Below, in pieces: positions 28,542-36,927 of a stretch of 64,000 nucleotides of DNA (its first letter is position 1; each line of letters starts with the position of its first letter). This stretch comes from Desulfocapsa sp. (lineage in GTDB: Bacteria; Desulfobacterota; Desulfobulbia; Desulfobulbales; Desulfocapsaceae), in NCBI GenBank assembly GCA_022712975.1, contig JAFLJO010000143.1:1-64000 (forward strand). Direction: 5' to 3'. Both the position numbers and the translations under genes were made by a program. The notes under the pieces are model-generated. The model made no database searches, had not been told where the DNA came from, and saw nothing but the letters and a program-made list of their open reading frames with translations.

Positions 28542-29320
28542 TAATGAATCTACAGGTAAACGGTATCGATTTTAAATATAATGGTCATGCAGTGCTCAGG
28601 GACATTGATTTTCAGGTGGAAAAAGGTGAACTCCTTGCCATTCTAGGTCCTAACGGAGCCGGAAAAACAACCCTCTTAAAATGTTTGAACGCAATCCACA
28701 GACCCACATCCGGCTCAGTCATCATCAGTGAGCAGGATGTCTTCAAGCTTAACTCTGATGAAATAGCAAAACTCCTCGGCTACGTTCCACAACGGGTTGA
28801 GGCCGCTCGTCTCACCGTATTTGATACCATCCTCATGGGCCGCAAACCGTATATAAAATGGAGAGTCGGAGATAACGATGTACGTATTGTTGCCTCGGCC
28901 ATCAAGATGCTTTCCCTGCAACATCTCTCACTCAGATGTATCGATCAACTCAGTGGCGGCGAATTACAAAAGGTATCAATCGCTCGTGCCCTCGTTCAGG
29001 AGCCAAAAGTCCTTCTCCTTGATGAACCAACGTCGAGCCTCGACTTGAAGAATCAGCTGGAGATTTTACATGCGATAAAGAATATCGTAAAAGGACATAG
29101 TGTGACTGCTGTAATGACAATGCACGACCTCAACACTGCTTTGCGTTTTGCCGATAAATATATTTTTCTAAAAGACGGTCAGATATTTGCTCATGGCGGG
29201 CAAGAATGCGTGACACCGAATGTTATCCATGCGGTTTATGATGTTCATGTAGAGATTGAATATAGAAATGGTACCCCTGTCATCTTTCCTGTCGAAGACT
29301 TTTCCCGTTCATGGACTTAA
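28517..29320 (+). CDS. ABC importer ATP-binding protein (FecE/BtuD type)
   Basis: 267 aa in this frame, but the ATG at 28544 (MNLQVNGIDF) is the more likely start because the earlier one lies inside the permease gene. The ATPase has Walker A GPNGAGKTTLL, Q-loop GYVPQR, signature LSGGELQKVSIARAL, Walker B VLLLDEPTSSLD and the switch His in MHDLNTALRF. It drives uptake through the permease encoded immediately upstream. It is the last gene of the three-gene importer operon. A REP-like element and a hairpin follow. Confidence 0.94.
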   Translation: MAYYPQEIIMNLQVNGIDFKYNGHAVLRDIDFQVEKGELLAILGPNGAGKTTLLKCLNAIHRPTSGSVIISEQDVFKLNSDEIAKLLGYVPQRVEAARLTVFDTILMGRKPYIKWRVGDNDVRIVASAIKMLSLQHLSLRCIDQLSGGELQKVSIARALVQEPKVLLLDEPTSSLDLKNQLEILHAIKNIVKGHSVTAVMTMHDLNTALRFADKYIFLKDGQIFAHGGQECVTPNVIHAVYDVHVEIEYRNGTPVIFPVEDFSRSWT

Positions 29321-29356
29321 CAGACACATTAAACGTTGAGGAAATGCGAACAAACC

Positions 29357-29417
29357 GGGACAGACCCAATTAGAACATTTCAATAAAAGATGTGGGTAAT
29401 GGGCAGTGTCCCCTATT
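29357..29417. repeat. REP-like hairpin element, GGGACAGACCC ... GGGCAGTGTCCC
   Basis: Imperfect inverted arms enclose about 40 bp and are followed by CTATTTT. The same architecture recurs at 30109 and 62729. It lies directly downstream of the importer operon. Confidence 0.5.
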
Positions 29418-29430
29418 TTAACAGGGAAGA

Positions 29431-29460
29431 CAAAGGGACCATCAAGCCCCTTTGCCTTTA
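29431..29460. terminator. CAAAGGG/CCCTTTG hairpin between convergent genes
   Basis: A 7-bp stem with a 10-nt loop (29431-29454), followed on the plus strand by CCTTTAT. It lies between the importer ATPase and the convergent EF-hand gene. Confidence 0.5.
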
Positions 29461-29486
29461 TGCTAACAGTTTAAAGTATCATGATT

Positions 29487-29876
29487 TTAATTTCTGTTTC
29501 CGCCGTTACCGCTACCTTTACCGTTACCTTTACCGTTACCTTTACTTTTACCTTTACCACGGTTTGCCTGTTGTTTCGCCTGCATGGTTTTGATCTCCTC
29601 GACAGATAGCTTGCCGTCCTTGTCTGTATCAATAGCAGCAAAGGATGGTGCAGAAACCATACCTGCTCCCCTTCGGCCACTAGCCTTCATTTTTTCCTGA
29701 TGTTTTGCACGGGCATCATTAAGTTCCTGCTCTGTAATGCTACCATCTCCATTAGTATCAAAGCTAGCCATGGGAATAGGCCCTCTGGCAGAAACATTTC
29801 CAGCCAGAATCAAACCGGTGCTAAAGGTAATTGTTCCAAGAATCATTGCGGTGGTGAGAAGTTTTGTCATTTTCAT
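29487..29876 (-). CDS. Secreted EF-hand calcium-binding protein
   Basis: 129 aa from the ATG at 29876, which has a perfect AGGAGGT 5 nt upstream; a longer open frame to 29969 lacks support. A signal peptide (LLTTAMILGTITFSTGLILA) is followed by two EF-hand loops, DTNGDGSITEQE and DTDKDGKLSVEE, each with acidic residues at the Ca-coordinating positions. The C-terminus is a low-complexity Gly-Lys-Asn tail built from a repeated GKGNGK unit (DNA period 12 bp, about 29506-29562). Such small periplasmic EF-hand proteins bind calcium or another divalent metal, but their role is unknown. Expression should be efficient given the ribosome site. Confidence 0.85.
   Translation of the reverse strand: MKMTKLLTTAMILGTITFSTGLILAGNVSARGPIPMASFDTNGDGSITEQELNDARAKHQEKMKASGRRGAGMVSAPSFAAIDTDKDGKLSVEEIKTMQAKQQANRGKGKSKGNGKGNGKGSGNGGNRN
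29506..29562. repeat. In-gene tandem repeat coding for the Gly-Lys tail
   Basis: A 12-bp unit TTTACCGTTACC is repeated about four times with point changes at the 3' end of the EF-hand gene. Copy-number change by slippage would lengthen or shorten the protein tail without a frameshift. Confidence 0.6.
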
Positions 29877-30108
29877 TGTGTACCTCCTGAGGTAGCTGTG
29901 TTTTAAGGTTTTACACCTTGTTGTTAAACTATGTACTCTCTTTATTACAAGGATTGTGCCAATCAACAATAAAAAGTTAAACTGTGTAATATTGGTTTGT
30001 TACTTGTGTTTCGGGTGAAATCACACGAGAGAATATTTCGACATTCTTCATTGGTGTGCGACAAAATTGACGAAATCTAGTAGATGTTCTTGAGAGAATA
30101 GAAAACAA

Positions 30109-30152
30109 GGACAGCCCCAATCATAAAACAATCGTGGTCTGTCCCCTATTTC
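30109..30152. repeat. REP-like hairpin element, GGACAGCCCC ... GGTCTGTCCCC
   Basis: Same layout as the element at 29357. It runs into three tandem copies of an 11-bp CTATTTCCG-type unit (30144-30180). Confidence 0.5.
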
Positions 30153-30224
30153 CGCCCTATTTCCGTGCTATTTCCGTTTTAAACTCCACAGGAATGGCTT
30201 GAACGGTTATTTTTGTTGGAGTTC

Positions 30225-30326
30225 TGTCCCTGTTGGCACAATGGAATTGGCCTTCTTCAACCAACAGGGACATTTTTAAATTGGTTCAGGCACCATCATG
30301 CAGCACCTGAACCAATTTATTTTTTA
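30225..30326 (+). terminator. Twin intrinsic-terminator-like hairpins (possible leader RNA or sRNA end)
   Basis: First hairpin: TGTCCCTGTTGG (30225-30236) pairs perfectly with CCAACAGGGACA (30261-30272) and is followed by TTTTT. Second: AAATTGGTTCAGG (30278-30290) pairs perfectly with CCTGAACCAATTT (30306-30318) and is followed by ATTTTTTAA. Both have the form of rho-independent terminators on the plus strand and sit 50-150 bp upstream of the small gene/mpl operon. No plus-strand gene lies before them for 900 bp, so they may end a small RNA or attenuate the operon. Confidence 0.6.
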
Positions 30327-30378
30327 AGCCATTACTTTTTTTAAATGCACTTCAAAAACATCACAATCAAAAATTATT

Positions 30379-30540
30379 ATGGACAATAAAGACAAAAAAA
30401 TTGCAGACGAAGTCATCCTGAAGGTATCCAAAGAGATCGCTATCAAATTTATTGAAGTGGGCAGGCTTACTCCAGTCAGCTTTGAAACTGGATTTCCAAA
30501 AATCTTTGAAACAATAAAAGAAACTGTGGAAAAATCCTGA
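30379..30540 (+). CDS. 53-aa conserved-looking small protein coupled to mpl
   Basis: ATG at 30379 to TGA at 30538-30540. The protein is MDNKDKKIADEV..., then KEIAIKFIEVGRLTPVSF and FPKIFETIKETVEKS, a mostly helical, charged sequence without a signal peptide. Its stop overlaps the mpl start by one base (TGATG), the classic arrangement for translational coupling, and codon use resembles the neighbours, which argues that it is real. I do not recognise the family. It may regulate or accompany the Mpl ligase, but only position supports this. Confidence 0.7.
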   Translation: MDNKDKKIADEVILKVSKEIAIKFIEVGRLTPVSFETGFPKIFETIKETVEKS

Positions 30541-31976
30541 TGGAACTGCTCACTGAATTAAACCACGCACCGGAAAACATTCGTCACATCCATATCATGG
30601 GAATATGCGGAACAGGCATGGCAGCCCTTGCCGGGATGTTAAAAAGCTCAGGATATGACATCACCGGTTCCGACAAAGCGGTCTATCCACCCATGTCTCT
30701 TTTTCTTGAAGCAATTGGTATTCAGGCTTGTGATGGTTACGGTGCGCAGAATCTGGAACCTCGCCCGGATCTTGTCATTGTGGGAAATGTCATTACCAGA
30801 ATTAATCCCGAGGCACAGGCCTTAGCTGAAGCCAAAATCCCATATCTTTCTTTCCCGCAGGCTCTTGCTCACTTTTTCATACAATCGCGAACTTCTCTTG
30901 TGATCACCGGAACCCACGGCAAAACCACAACGGCATCAATTCTCGCCTCATGCCTCAACAGAGCAAAACTTGACCCCACTTTCATGATCGGTGGAATAGT
31001 ACGAGATTTTAACGCAAACTTTCGCATAGGCAAGGGTGAATATTTTGTTTCTGAAGGTGATGAGTATGACACCGCTTTTTTTGACAAGGAATCAAAATTC
31101 CTCCACTATCGCCCGGATATTGCAATCATCACTTCAGTGGAATTTGATCATGCTGATATCTTTGATGATCTTGATGCAATCAAACGATCTTTTAAAAAGT
31201 TTGTTTCACTGCTTCCAGAGGATGGTTTAATTATTGCTCACCTTGATGACCAAAATGTTGCTGAAGTTGTGCAGGACGCCCCTTGTGAAGTACAGGGATA
31301 CGGACAAAGTAATACGCTGGACTGGTCACTACATGATGTTCGTGCAGATGGTGGAATGACTCATTTTAAAGTAAGGCAGCGTGGCAAAGAATGGGCGGAG
31401 CTTGCAGTACAATTACCCGGAACTCATAATTGTTTAAACTCTCTCGCTGTTGCTGCAGTATTACACCGCATAGGTGTTGCTCCCAAAGTTATAAATGAAG
31501 GTTTGAGCCACTTTGGCGGCATTAAACGACGCCAGGAAGTACGTGGTATTGTGAATAAAGTAACCGTAATAGACGATTTTGCCCATCATCCCACTGCTGT
31601 CAAGGAAACATTAAAAGCACTAAAAGATGCCTATGCCGGACAACGCCTGATAACTGTTTTTGAACCACGCACCAATTCATCACGACGTTCCATTTTCCAA
31701 AAGGATTATATCAATTGCTTCGACTCATCCGAACTAATCTTTATCCGTGAGCCGGTTCCCCTGGATAACGTGGCTTCAGACGAGTTATTCTCTTCCAGAA
31801 AACTTGCCATGGATCTTAACAAACGTGGACTCCATGCTGAATCCTGCCCGGACACAGATACTATTCTTGAAAAGTTGCTTCCAATCCTTCAGGAAAATGA
31901 TGTGGTAGCCATTCTGTCCAACGGAGGCTTTGATAACATACATGTGAGGCTCATGGAAAAGCTGCAAGCTATTTAA
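30540..31976 (+). CDS. mpl: UDP-MurNAc:L-Ala-gamma-D-Glu-meso-DAP ligase (murein tripeptide recycling)
   Basis: 478 aa Mur-ligase. The N-terminal UDP-MurNAc domain opens HIHIMGICGTGMAALAGML, the ATP-binding loop is ITGTHGKTTTASILA and the central domain has SEGDEYDTAFFDK, which typifies Mpl rather than MurC. VIDDFAHHPTAV and FEPRTNSSRR belong to the later ligase motifs. Mpl joins recycled tripeptide directly to UDP-MurNAc in the cytoplasm, saving three steps of murein synthesis, and presupposes meso-diaminopimelate in the wall. It is preceded by the coupled 53-aa gene and followed by a convergent Hpt gene. Confidence 0.95.
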   Translation: MELLTELNHAPENIRHIHIMGICGTGMAALAGMLKSSGYDITGSDKAVYPPMSLFLEAIGIQACDGYGAQNLEPRPDLVIVGNVITRINPEAQALAEAKIPYLSFPQALAHFFIQSRTSLVITGTHGKTTTASILASCLNRAKLDPTFMIGGIVRDFNANFRIGKGEYFVSEGDEYDTAFFDKESKFLHYRPDIAIITSVEFDHADIFDDLDAIKRSFKKFVSLLPEDGLIIAHLDDQNVAEVVQDAPCEVQGYGQSNTLDWSLHDVRADGGMTHFKVRQRGKEWAELAVQLPGTHNCLNSLAVAAVLHRIGVAPKVINEGLSHFGGIKRRQEVRGIVNKVTVIDDFAHHPTAVKETLKALKDAYAGQRLITVFEPRTNSSRRSIFQKDYINCFDSSELIFIREPVPLDNVASDELFSSRKLAMDLNKRGLHAESCPDTDTILEKLLPILQENDVVAILSNGGFDNIHVRLMEKLQAI

Positions 31977-32010
31977 GAGCATTTCAGGTTACCCTGCCTA
32001 CTTATATATC

Positions 32011-32340
32011 TTACAGAATTTCTTTTAAGTGCTCTTTAAGTTCCATCGTAAGCTCAAGATAATCAATTCCCTGATTGTTTGCATTTCCTTCAGTTTCAAT
32101 ACGCAGGGCAATTTCAGCGATCTCTTCAAGCCCAAGGTTTAACAACGCCCCTTTGAACTTATGACCGACCTTGGCAATTCCTTGAATTTCACCGTTCTCC
32201 ACACTCTTTTCCAACTCTTGCATATGACTCTGTAACGTTTGTAAAAATGTTGGTAACATGGACGCAACCTTATCATTTGGCAATCGATATTGATCACAAA
32301 TATGTTTTTTTACACGATCAGACAATGATAAATGGGGCAT
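32011..32340 (-). CDS. Stand-alone histidine phosphotransfer (Hpt) domain protein
   Basis: About 109 aa from the ATG at 32340 (MPHLSLSDRVKKHI). The frame is open further to 32451, but that part lies inside the 109-bp dispersed repeat and is unlikely to be coding. The helical bundle has the phosphotransfer motif VGHKFKGALLNLGLEEI, with His in the canonical HxxKG position, followed by an EIALRIETEG helix. It would shuttle phosphate between receiver domains of hybrid kinases and response regulators. The CHASE8-type hybrid kinase at 8716 lacks its own Hpt, so it is one possible partner, though far away. No strong ribosome site is visible. Confidence 0.75.
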   Translation of the reverse strand: MPHLSLSDRVKKHICDQYRLPNDKVASMLPTFLQTLQSHMQELEKSVENGEIQGIAKVGHKFKGALLNLGLEEIAEIALRIETEGNANNQGIDYLELTMELKEHLKEIL

Positions 32341-32374
32341 ATGCGCTGTATCCGGAAATAGCCAATAAGGGTTT

Positions 32375-32483
32375 ATATTTATGTATCGGAAAATCAAAGT
32401 TTTTGTGGGAATTGTTCCTATGTCTGTTTCCGAAAACCTAATACCGAACACCTAACACCTACTGCCCGCAGGGCATCATGTTC
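32375..32483 (+). repeat. 109-bp dispersed repeat, copy A
   Basis: Identical to 61651-61759 except for 4 mismatches over 109 bp, and present in inverted, more diverged form at 32588-32694. It contains tandem ACCGAACACCTAAT units and ends with a GCCC-GCA-GGGC mini-hairpin and ATCATGTTC. Confidence 0.85.
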
Positions 32484-32587
32484 TGGTGCCTTACTCAATA
32501 AAAGTTGTCATATAAAAAAACCAGGGCACTTATACTGGCGCTCACTGTTCACCAGTGTTAGAAGCTTCTTTTCTATGGTATACAAGT

Positions 32588-32694
32588 ACATGATGCCCTG
32601 CGGGCAGAAGGTATTCGGTATTCGGTTTTCGGTTTTCGGTAACTGATAAATCAGATAAGAACAATTCCCACAGAAACTTAATTTTCCGATACAT
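32588..32694 (-). repeat. 109-bp dispersed repeat, inverted copy B
   Basis: The reverse complement of copy A, with a diverged middle (GGTATTCGGTATTCGGTTTTCGG in place of GGTGTTAGGTG). Together with copy A it forms a large inverted repeat around a 104-bp spacer. It ends 18 bp before the tilS start codon. Confidence 0.75.
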
Positions 32695-32711
32695 GTACAT
32701 AATTGTTGAGA

Positions 32712-34104
32712 ATGAATCCACTCCTAAAACGTATACATAATATCATTGTCTCCGCCTCTCTACTATCAGATGAATCATCACTCATCATCGGAGTCTCAGG
32801 AGGTGCTGATTCCATAGCTCTATTGCATATCCTCTCTGCACTGTTTCCTGCCACCAGACGGATTGTTGTATACGTAGATCATGGGTTACGCCCGGACGAA
32901 ACTGATGCTGAAAAAAAAATGGTTCAAGAGCAGGCTGGAATCTGTTGTGCTGATTTTGAAACAGTAGTAGTTGATGTGCAAGGTGAGAAAAACAAAAGCA
33001 AGTGTTCCCTTGAGGAAGCTGCACGAACTCTTCGCTACCGGGCACTTGAAGATATTCGCATCAAACACAAAGCCACCACTATTGCAGTCGGGCACACCGC
33101 CAATGATCAGGCCGAGGAAGTTCTCCTGAGGTTAATTCGCGGAAGTGGAAGTGCAGGTCTTAGTGGAATGAACCAACTGCGTGGCCACATTATCCGGCCT
33201 TTACTGTATGAAACAAAAGAGAAGTTACTTCACTACCTTCAGGAGCAGCACATTCCATTTTGTCAGGATAGTTCTAACTTCGACACACGCTTTCTCCGAA
33301 ATAAAATCCGCCTCGAACTGCTGCCAATCCTTGAACGTGATTATAATGCATCGATGCAACAAACTCTGTTGCAGACTGCCGCAATTTTAAGCGATGAAGA
33401 CAGCCTGCTTACTCAATTAACAGAAGCAATTCTTCCAGATGTTCTCCAGAAAGAACCTGGAAAATTGACACTTTCACTCCCACTCTTCACAGAGCAGCCG
33501 GTGGCCATCCAGCGAAGAATCTTTGATACTATCTGCTGGACACTCCATTCGAAGCCATCATTTAAAAAAATTCAAAGTCTGCTAACACTTGCTGCAAACA
33601 ATGAACAAAAAGAGATCCACCACAGATGGGCTACGAGCTGTGAAAGACAAAGATACTCTTCTCTTTCATCGGCCCTCCAGTAAAAAAGGATATCGAGGCT
33701 CAGGAGTTGTCCACAAAACGTTTTCGCCAGTCACTATTCCCTGCCCCGGAATCTATCCTGTGCCAGGGCTTGCCCATACATTGTCTATTACAAAAATTGC
33801 CTTCTCCCCTGATCTGCTGGAATCTCCAGGAACATTTGTGGTAGATGCCAATGCAATCAAGTTTCCACTTTATCTTCGTCAAATCAGGGAGGGTGAGTAT
33901 TTTCATCCGCTGGGAGCACCTGGCAGAAAAAAGATTGCACGGTTTCTGTCAGATCAAAAAATTTCCACCATGGAACGAAATAATTACCCACTTCTGCTTT
34001 CCGGGGAAAAGAGTGTCGCTCTGGCAGGCATTCGCATCGACCACGAATTTCGGATCACCGAAACCACAAGCCAGGTACTCCTTTTACAATGGCGGAAAAG
34101 CTAA
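32712..34104 (+). pseudogene. tilS: TilS tRNA(Ile)-lysidine synthetase, interrupted by a frameshift
   Basis: The first frame (32712 to about 33625; a TTG at 32703 is an alternative start) has the PP-loop GVSGGADSIALL, YVDHGLRPDE, VGHTANDQAEEVLLRL and QDSSNFDTRFLRNKIR. The sequence then continues in the +1 frame (to 34104) with DGLRAVKDKDTLLF and the TilS C-terminal domain YFHPLGAPGRKKIARFLSD and NYPLLL. The shift is between about 33610 and 33632, around ATCCACCACAGATGGG, where one surplus base (or a homopolymer change in CAAAAAG) restores a normal protein of about 463 aa. TilS makes lysidine at the wobble base of tRNA-Ile and is normally essential. A sequencing error, recoding or true loss cannot be distinguished here. 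Confidence 0.85.
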
Positions 34105-34150
34105 TATGCGAACTTTATTGATATGTTGATTGGCACAATACGCTGCCCGA

Positions 34151-36085
34151 TCACGATGGTTGTTTTCTTAATATTCGCAAGTCACCGACTCGGATAGTCA
34201 GCTTAATCCGATCAAAGTACTCCAGAAGAGGGATAGAAAATTTTCTGGTAAGTCCTGTCAGGCTTTTAAATCGTGGCGCATCAATCTCACCTTCTTTAAC
34301 TATAAAATCTGTAACTTTTTCCTGTAAATCTGCAATGGCATTTGCGTCATAGTAGAGGCTTTCACTTACTTTCACCAATTTCTCTTCACGCATGAGAAGG
34401 GAAAATACCTCCTTCACCAGAGACTCAGGATAATCACTGAACTGCTCCATGGATTCACGTATGGTTGGAGTCTTTAACCCTTTATCGCTGTACCAGGATT
34501 CAATATCTTTCTGGAGTTTTTTCTCATCCGCCTGAAGAGCAACCTGATGAGTTGCCAGACGTACTGCCGAATCTTCCTGTACGACCTGTTCTTTTTTGAG
34601 CAATTCTGCAAGACAAAAATGGAAAACCTTTTGATCTACATTTCTGCCCAGTCCCGAGCGTAACTCTTCTTTAGACAAGCCAATCTGAAGAGGATACGCC
34701 GCATGATATTTTTTAAGATCTGCAAGCATTAATTGCTCAACTGTATCACTTACACTTTTAATGAGATAGCGCTGGGTCGTTGAATCAACCACTACAATCT
34801 TTCTTGAAGAGAGCGGTGCTGTAATGATTTTTTTCAGTTGCTTACCGAATGTTCCAAGACGTACGGCAAGTTCATCAAAGCTAAGTCCAAGTGTACCGCG
34901 TTCCCTCAGAAACAAAAGAATTTTTTCTTCTACATTATCACTAAACAGAATATCAAAGGTTGCTTCGTTGTTCCTGCGATCACTATCATTCAATCGTTTA
35001 CGCTTACGGGGCGGCATATTTCCCAATACCTCACCACCACCAATGGTAGCAACCGGAGAATAGGAGCGTACCACATAGCGATCTCCCGGCCACACAGCGA
35101 CAGGTTCTTCAAGAAGAATTTGAACGCCTGCTGTATCTCCTGGTTGTAACAAATCACGATCAAGCAAAGAAACCCTGCCCATGATCTCAGCGGTGCCAAG
35201 ATGGACTCGAACCCGGGCACGATGTTTCAGAGCTTTTTTATTCGATGCAACATAGAGAAACTCACAGTCCAGCATATATCCAGGCAACAAACTACCAGGA
35301 GTTGCAGCAACCATGCCTCGCGTTATTGCGGCGGTATCCACACCTTGGAGATTAATAGCAGTTCTGTGTCCAGCCTCAACTGTTTCAACATCGGAAGAAT
35401 GCACCTGAATGCCACGAACTTTAGCAATCATATCTTCAGGATAAAAACAGAGTTCGTCTCCTGTTCCAACACGTCCTGACATGGAAGTACCGGTGATAAC
35501 AGAACCAAAACCCTTTATGGCAAAGATCCGATCAACGGGGAGACGAAAGGGGCCAAAGACTTCATTAAATTGTTGGGAAGAAACAAAAGAATCGAGAAGA
35601 TCACGTACGTCATCAATCCCCTCACCACTGATTGATGAGACATGGACAAGGGGAGCATCTTCAAGAAAACTGCCTTCGCAATACTCCCGCACCTCTTCAG
35701 TGACCATCTCCAGCCACTCTTCATCCACCATATCTTTTTTGGTGATAACGATGATTCCCTGCTTCACACCAAGCAGGCGACAGATCTCAAAATGTTCCTC
35801 GGTCTGCGGCATGATCCCTTCATCGGCCGCAATGATGAAGGCGACAATATCAATACCGGCAACACCCGCAACCATGTTTTTGACAAATTTTTCATGGCCC
35901 GGCACATCAACAATGCCAAGACGATGTCCACAGGGAAGATCCAGATAGGCAAAACCCAGCTCAATCGTTATTCCGCGCCTCTTTTCCTCCTTGAGCCTGT
36001 CGGTCTCAATGCCGGTGAGCGCACGAACAAAACTGGTTTTGCCATGGTCAACATGGCCTGCGGTGCCTAAGACTATTTCGCGCAT
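34151..36085 (-). CDS. selB: SelB, selenocysteine-specific elongation factor
   Basis: 644 aa. The G domain has [46 protein letters not shown] and TKKDM in place of the NKxD motif, as in other SelB proteins. EF-Tu-like beta-barrel domains follow (about 180-350), then four winged-helix repeats (about 390-640) that bind the SECIS hairpin. SelB carries Sec-tRNA to the ribosome at UGA, so the genome should encode selenoproteins, selC, selA and selD, none of which lie in this window. Its start is 7 bp downstream of the MBL-fold hydrolase gene, so the two form an operon. Confidence 0.96.
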   Translation of the reverse strand: MREIVLGTAGHVDHGKTSFVRALTGIETDRLKEEKRRGITIELGFAYLDLPCGHRLGIVDVPGHEKFVKNMVAGVAGIDIVAFIIAADEGIMPQTEEHFEICRLLGVKQGIIVITKKDMVDEEWLEMVTEEVREYCEGSFLEDAPLVHVSSISGEGIDDVRDLLDSFVSSQQFNEVFGPFRLPVDRIFAIKGFGSVITGTSMSGRVGTGDELCFYPEDMIAKVRGIQVHSSDVETVEAGHRTAINLQGVDTAAITRGMVAATPGSLLPGYMLDCEFLYVASNKKALKHRARVRVHLGTAEIMGRVSLLDRDLLQPGDTAGVQILLEEPVAVWPGDRYVVRSYSPVATIGGGEVLGNMPPRKRKRLNDSDRRNNEATFDILFSDNVEEKILLFLRERGTLGLSFDELAVRLGTFGKQLKKIITAPLSSRKIVVVDSTTQRYLIKSVSDTVEQLMLADLKKYHAAYPLQIGLSKEELRSGLGRNVDQKVFHFCLAELLKKEQVVQEDSAVRLATHQVALQADEKKLQKDIESWYSDKGLKTPTIRESMEQFSDYPESLVKEVFSLLMREEKLVKVSESLYYDANAIADLQEKVTDFIVKEGEIDAPRFKSLTGLTRKFSIPLLEYFDRIKLTIRVGDLRILRKQPS

Positions 36086-36092
36086 AGGAAAT

Positions 36093-36722
36093 TTACATCA
36101 CATAGGGATTGGAGCGAGCCTCTTCTTCAATTGTGGAGCGACTGCCGCCATAACCATGCCCCGGCCAGACAACGGTCTCAGGGGGAAGGATTAAAAGTTT
36201 TTCCTTGATAGCAGTGATTAATTCTTCATGAGAGCCACCTGGAAAATCAGTCCTGCCGATTCCCCCGACAAACAGAGAATCTCCGGTAATCAGATCAGGA
36301 GCACAGTACAAACACATTCCGCCTGGAGTATGCCCTGGAGTATGAATCACCAGTAACTCTTCTTCACCAACACGAATACTCTCTCCGTCTTTCACTTTGC
36401 GATCAACGGGAGGCGAAGCCTCAAGACCAAGCATGGAAAAATAGTTCTGTGTTTCAGGTTTGGCAAAAAAATCGGCATCAGCTTCGTGCATAATAATATC
36501 AGCACCACTGGCTTCTTTCAGTATTTTATTGCCGCAAACATGATCAGGATGACCATGGGTAGCAATGATACTATCGATGGTAAGTCCTGAATCCTTCACT
36601 TCCTGGAGGATTTTGTCTTCATCCCCACCGGGATCAATTACAGCACACAGGGAAGTTTTGGAACAGCCAACGATATAACAGCACACGCCCATCGATCCAA
36701 CAGTAATTTGTTTTAGAAACAT
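36093..36722 (-). CDS. MBL-fold metallo-hydrolase (glyoxalase II-like)
   Basis: 209 aa. The zinc-binding motif HxHxDH appears as [10 protein letters not shown], followed by the later ligand in [14 protein letters not shown], the Asp in [19 protein letters not shown] and the last His in VWPGHGYGG. No signal peptide is present, so it acts in the cytoplasm, probably on a thioester or sulfur compound, as small glyoxalase II-like proteins do; the substrate cannot be read. It precedes selB by 7 bp. Such short forms lack the extra C-terminal domain of true GloB. Confidence 0.9.
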   Translation of the reverse strand: MFLKQITVGSMGVCCYIVGCSKTSLCAVIDPGGDEDKILQEVKDSGLTIDSIIATHGHPDHVCGNKILKEASGADIIMHEADADFFAKPETQNYFSMLGLEASPPVDRKVKDGESIRVGEEELLVIHTPGHTPGGMCLYCAPDLITGDSLFVGGIGRTDFPGGSHEELITAIKEKLLILPPETVVWPGHGYGGSRSTIEEEARSNPYVM

Positions 36723-36815
36723 AGGTTTTAGTAAAAAAGAGGTTAAAGGCTGCAGACCGAAAGAACACTAATCTATGTAGAACTCACTCCTCCGAATCCT
36801 CTGCCAAAAAAGTTT

Positions 36816-36879
36816 AAGAACGGAAACGAAATAAGTTTGTCATATTACAGATGTTCAACTTATTTCGTTCCCGTTCCTT
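36816..36879. repeat. Inverted repeat with GAACGGAAACGAAATAAGTT arms
   Basis: Arms at 36816-36837 and 36857-36879 are inverted copies with one or two mismatches, separated by 19 bp. Read on the minus strand, the stem is followed by AAACTTTTTT and could terminate the Mrp gene. The same 20-mer recurs at 48717-48736. Confidence 0.7.
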
Positions 36880-36927
36880 AGCAGTGGTTCATCTGTACAT
36901 GTTTGTGTCGATGAACCTTTTACTGAA

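Noticed and set aside
29877-29969. Longer N-terminus of the EF-hand protein
   Set aside because: It would precede the perfect AGGAGGT and bury the signal peptide 31 residues in.
32341-32451. Longer N-terminus of the Hpt protein
   Set aside because: The extra codons lie within copy A of the 109-bp repeat and have no ribosome site; the ATG at 32340 gives a complete Hpt domain.
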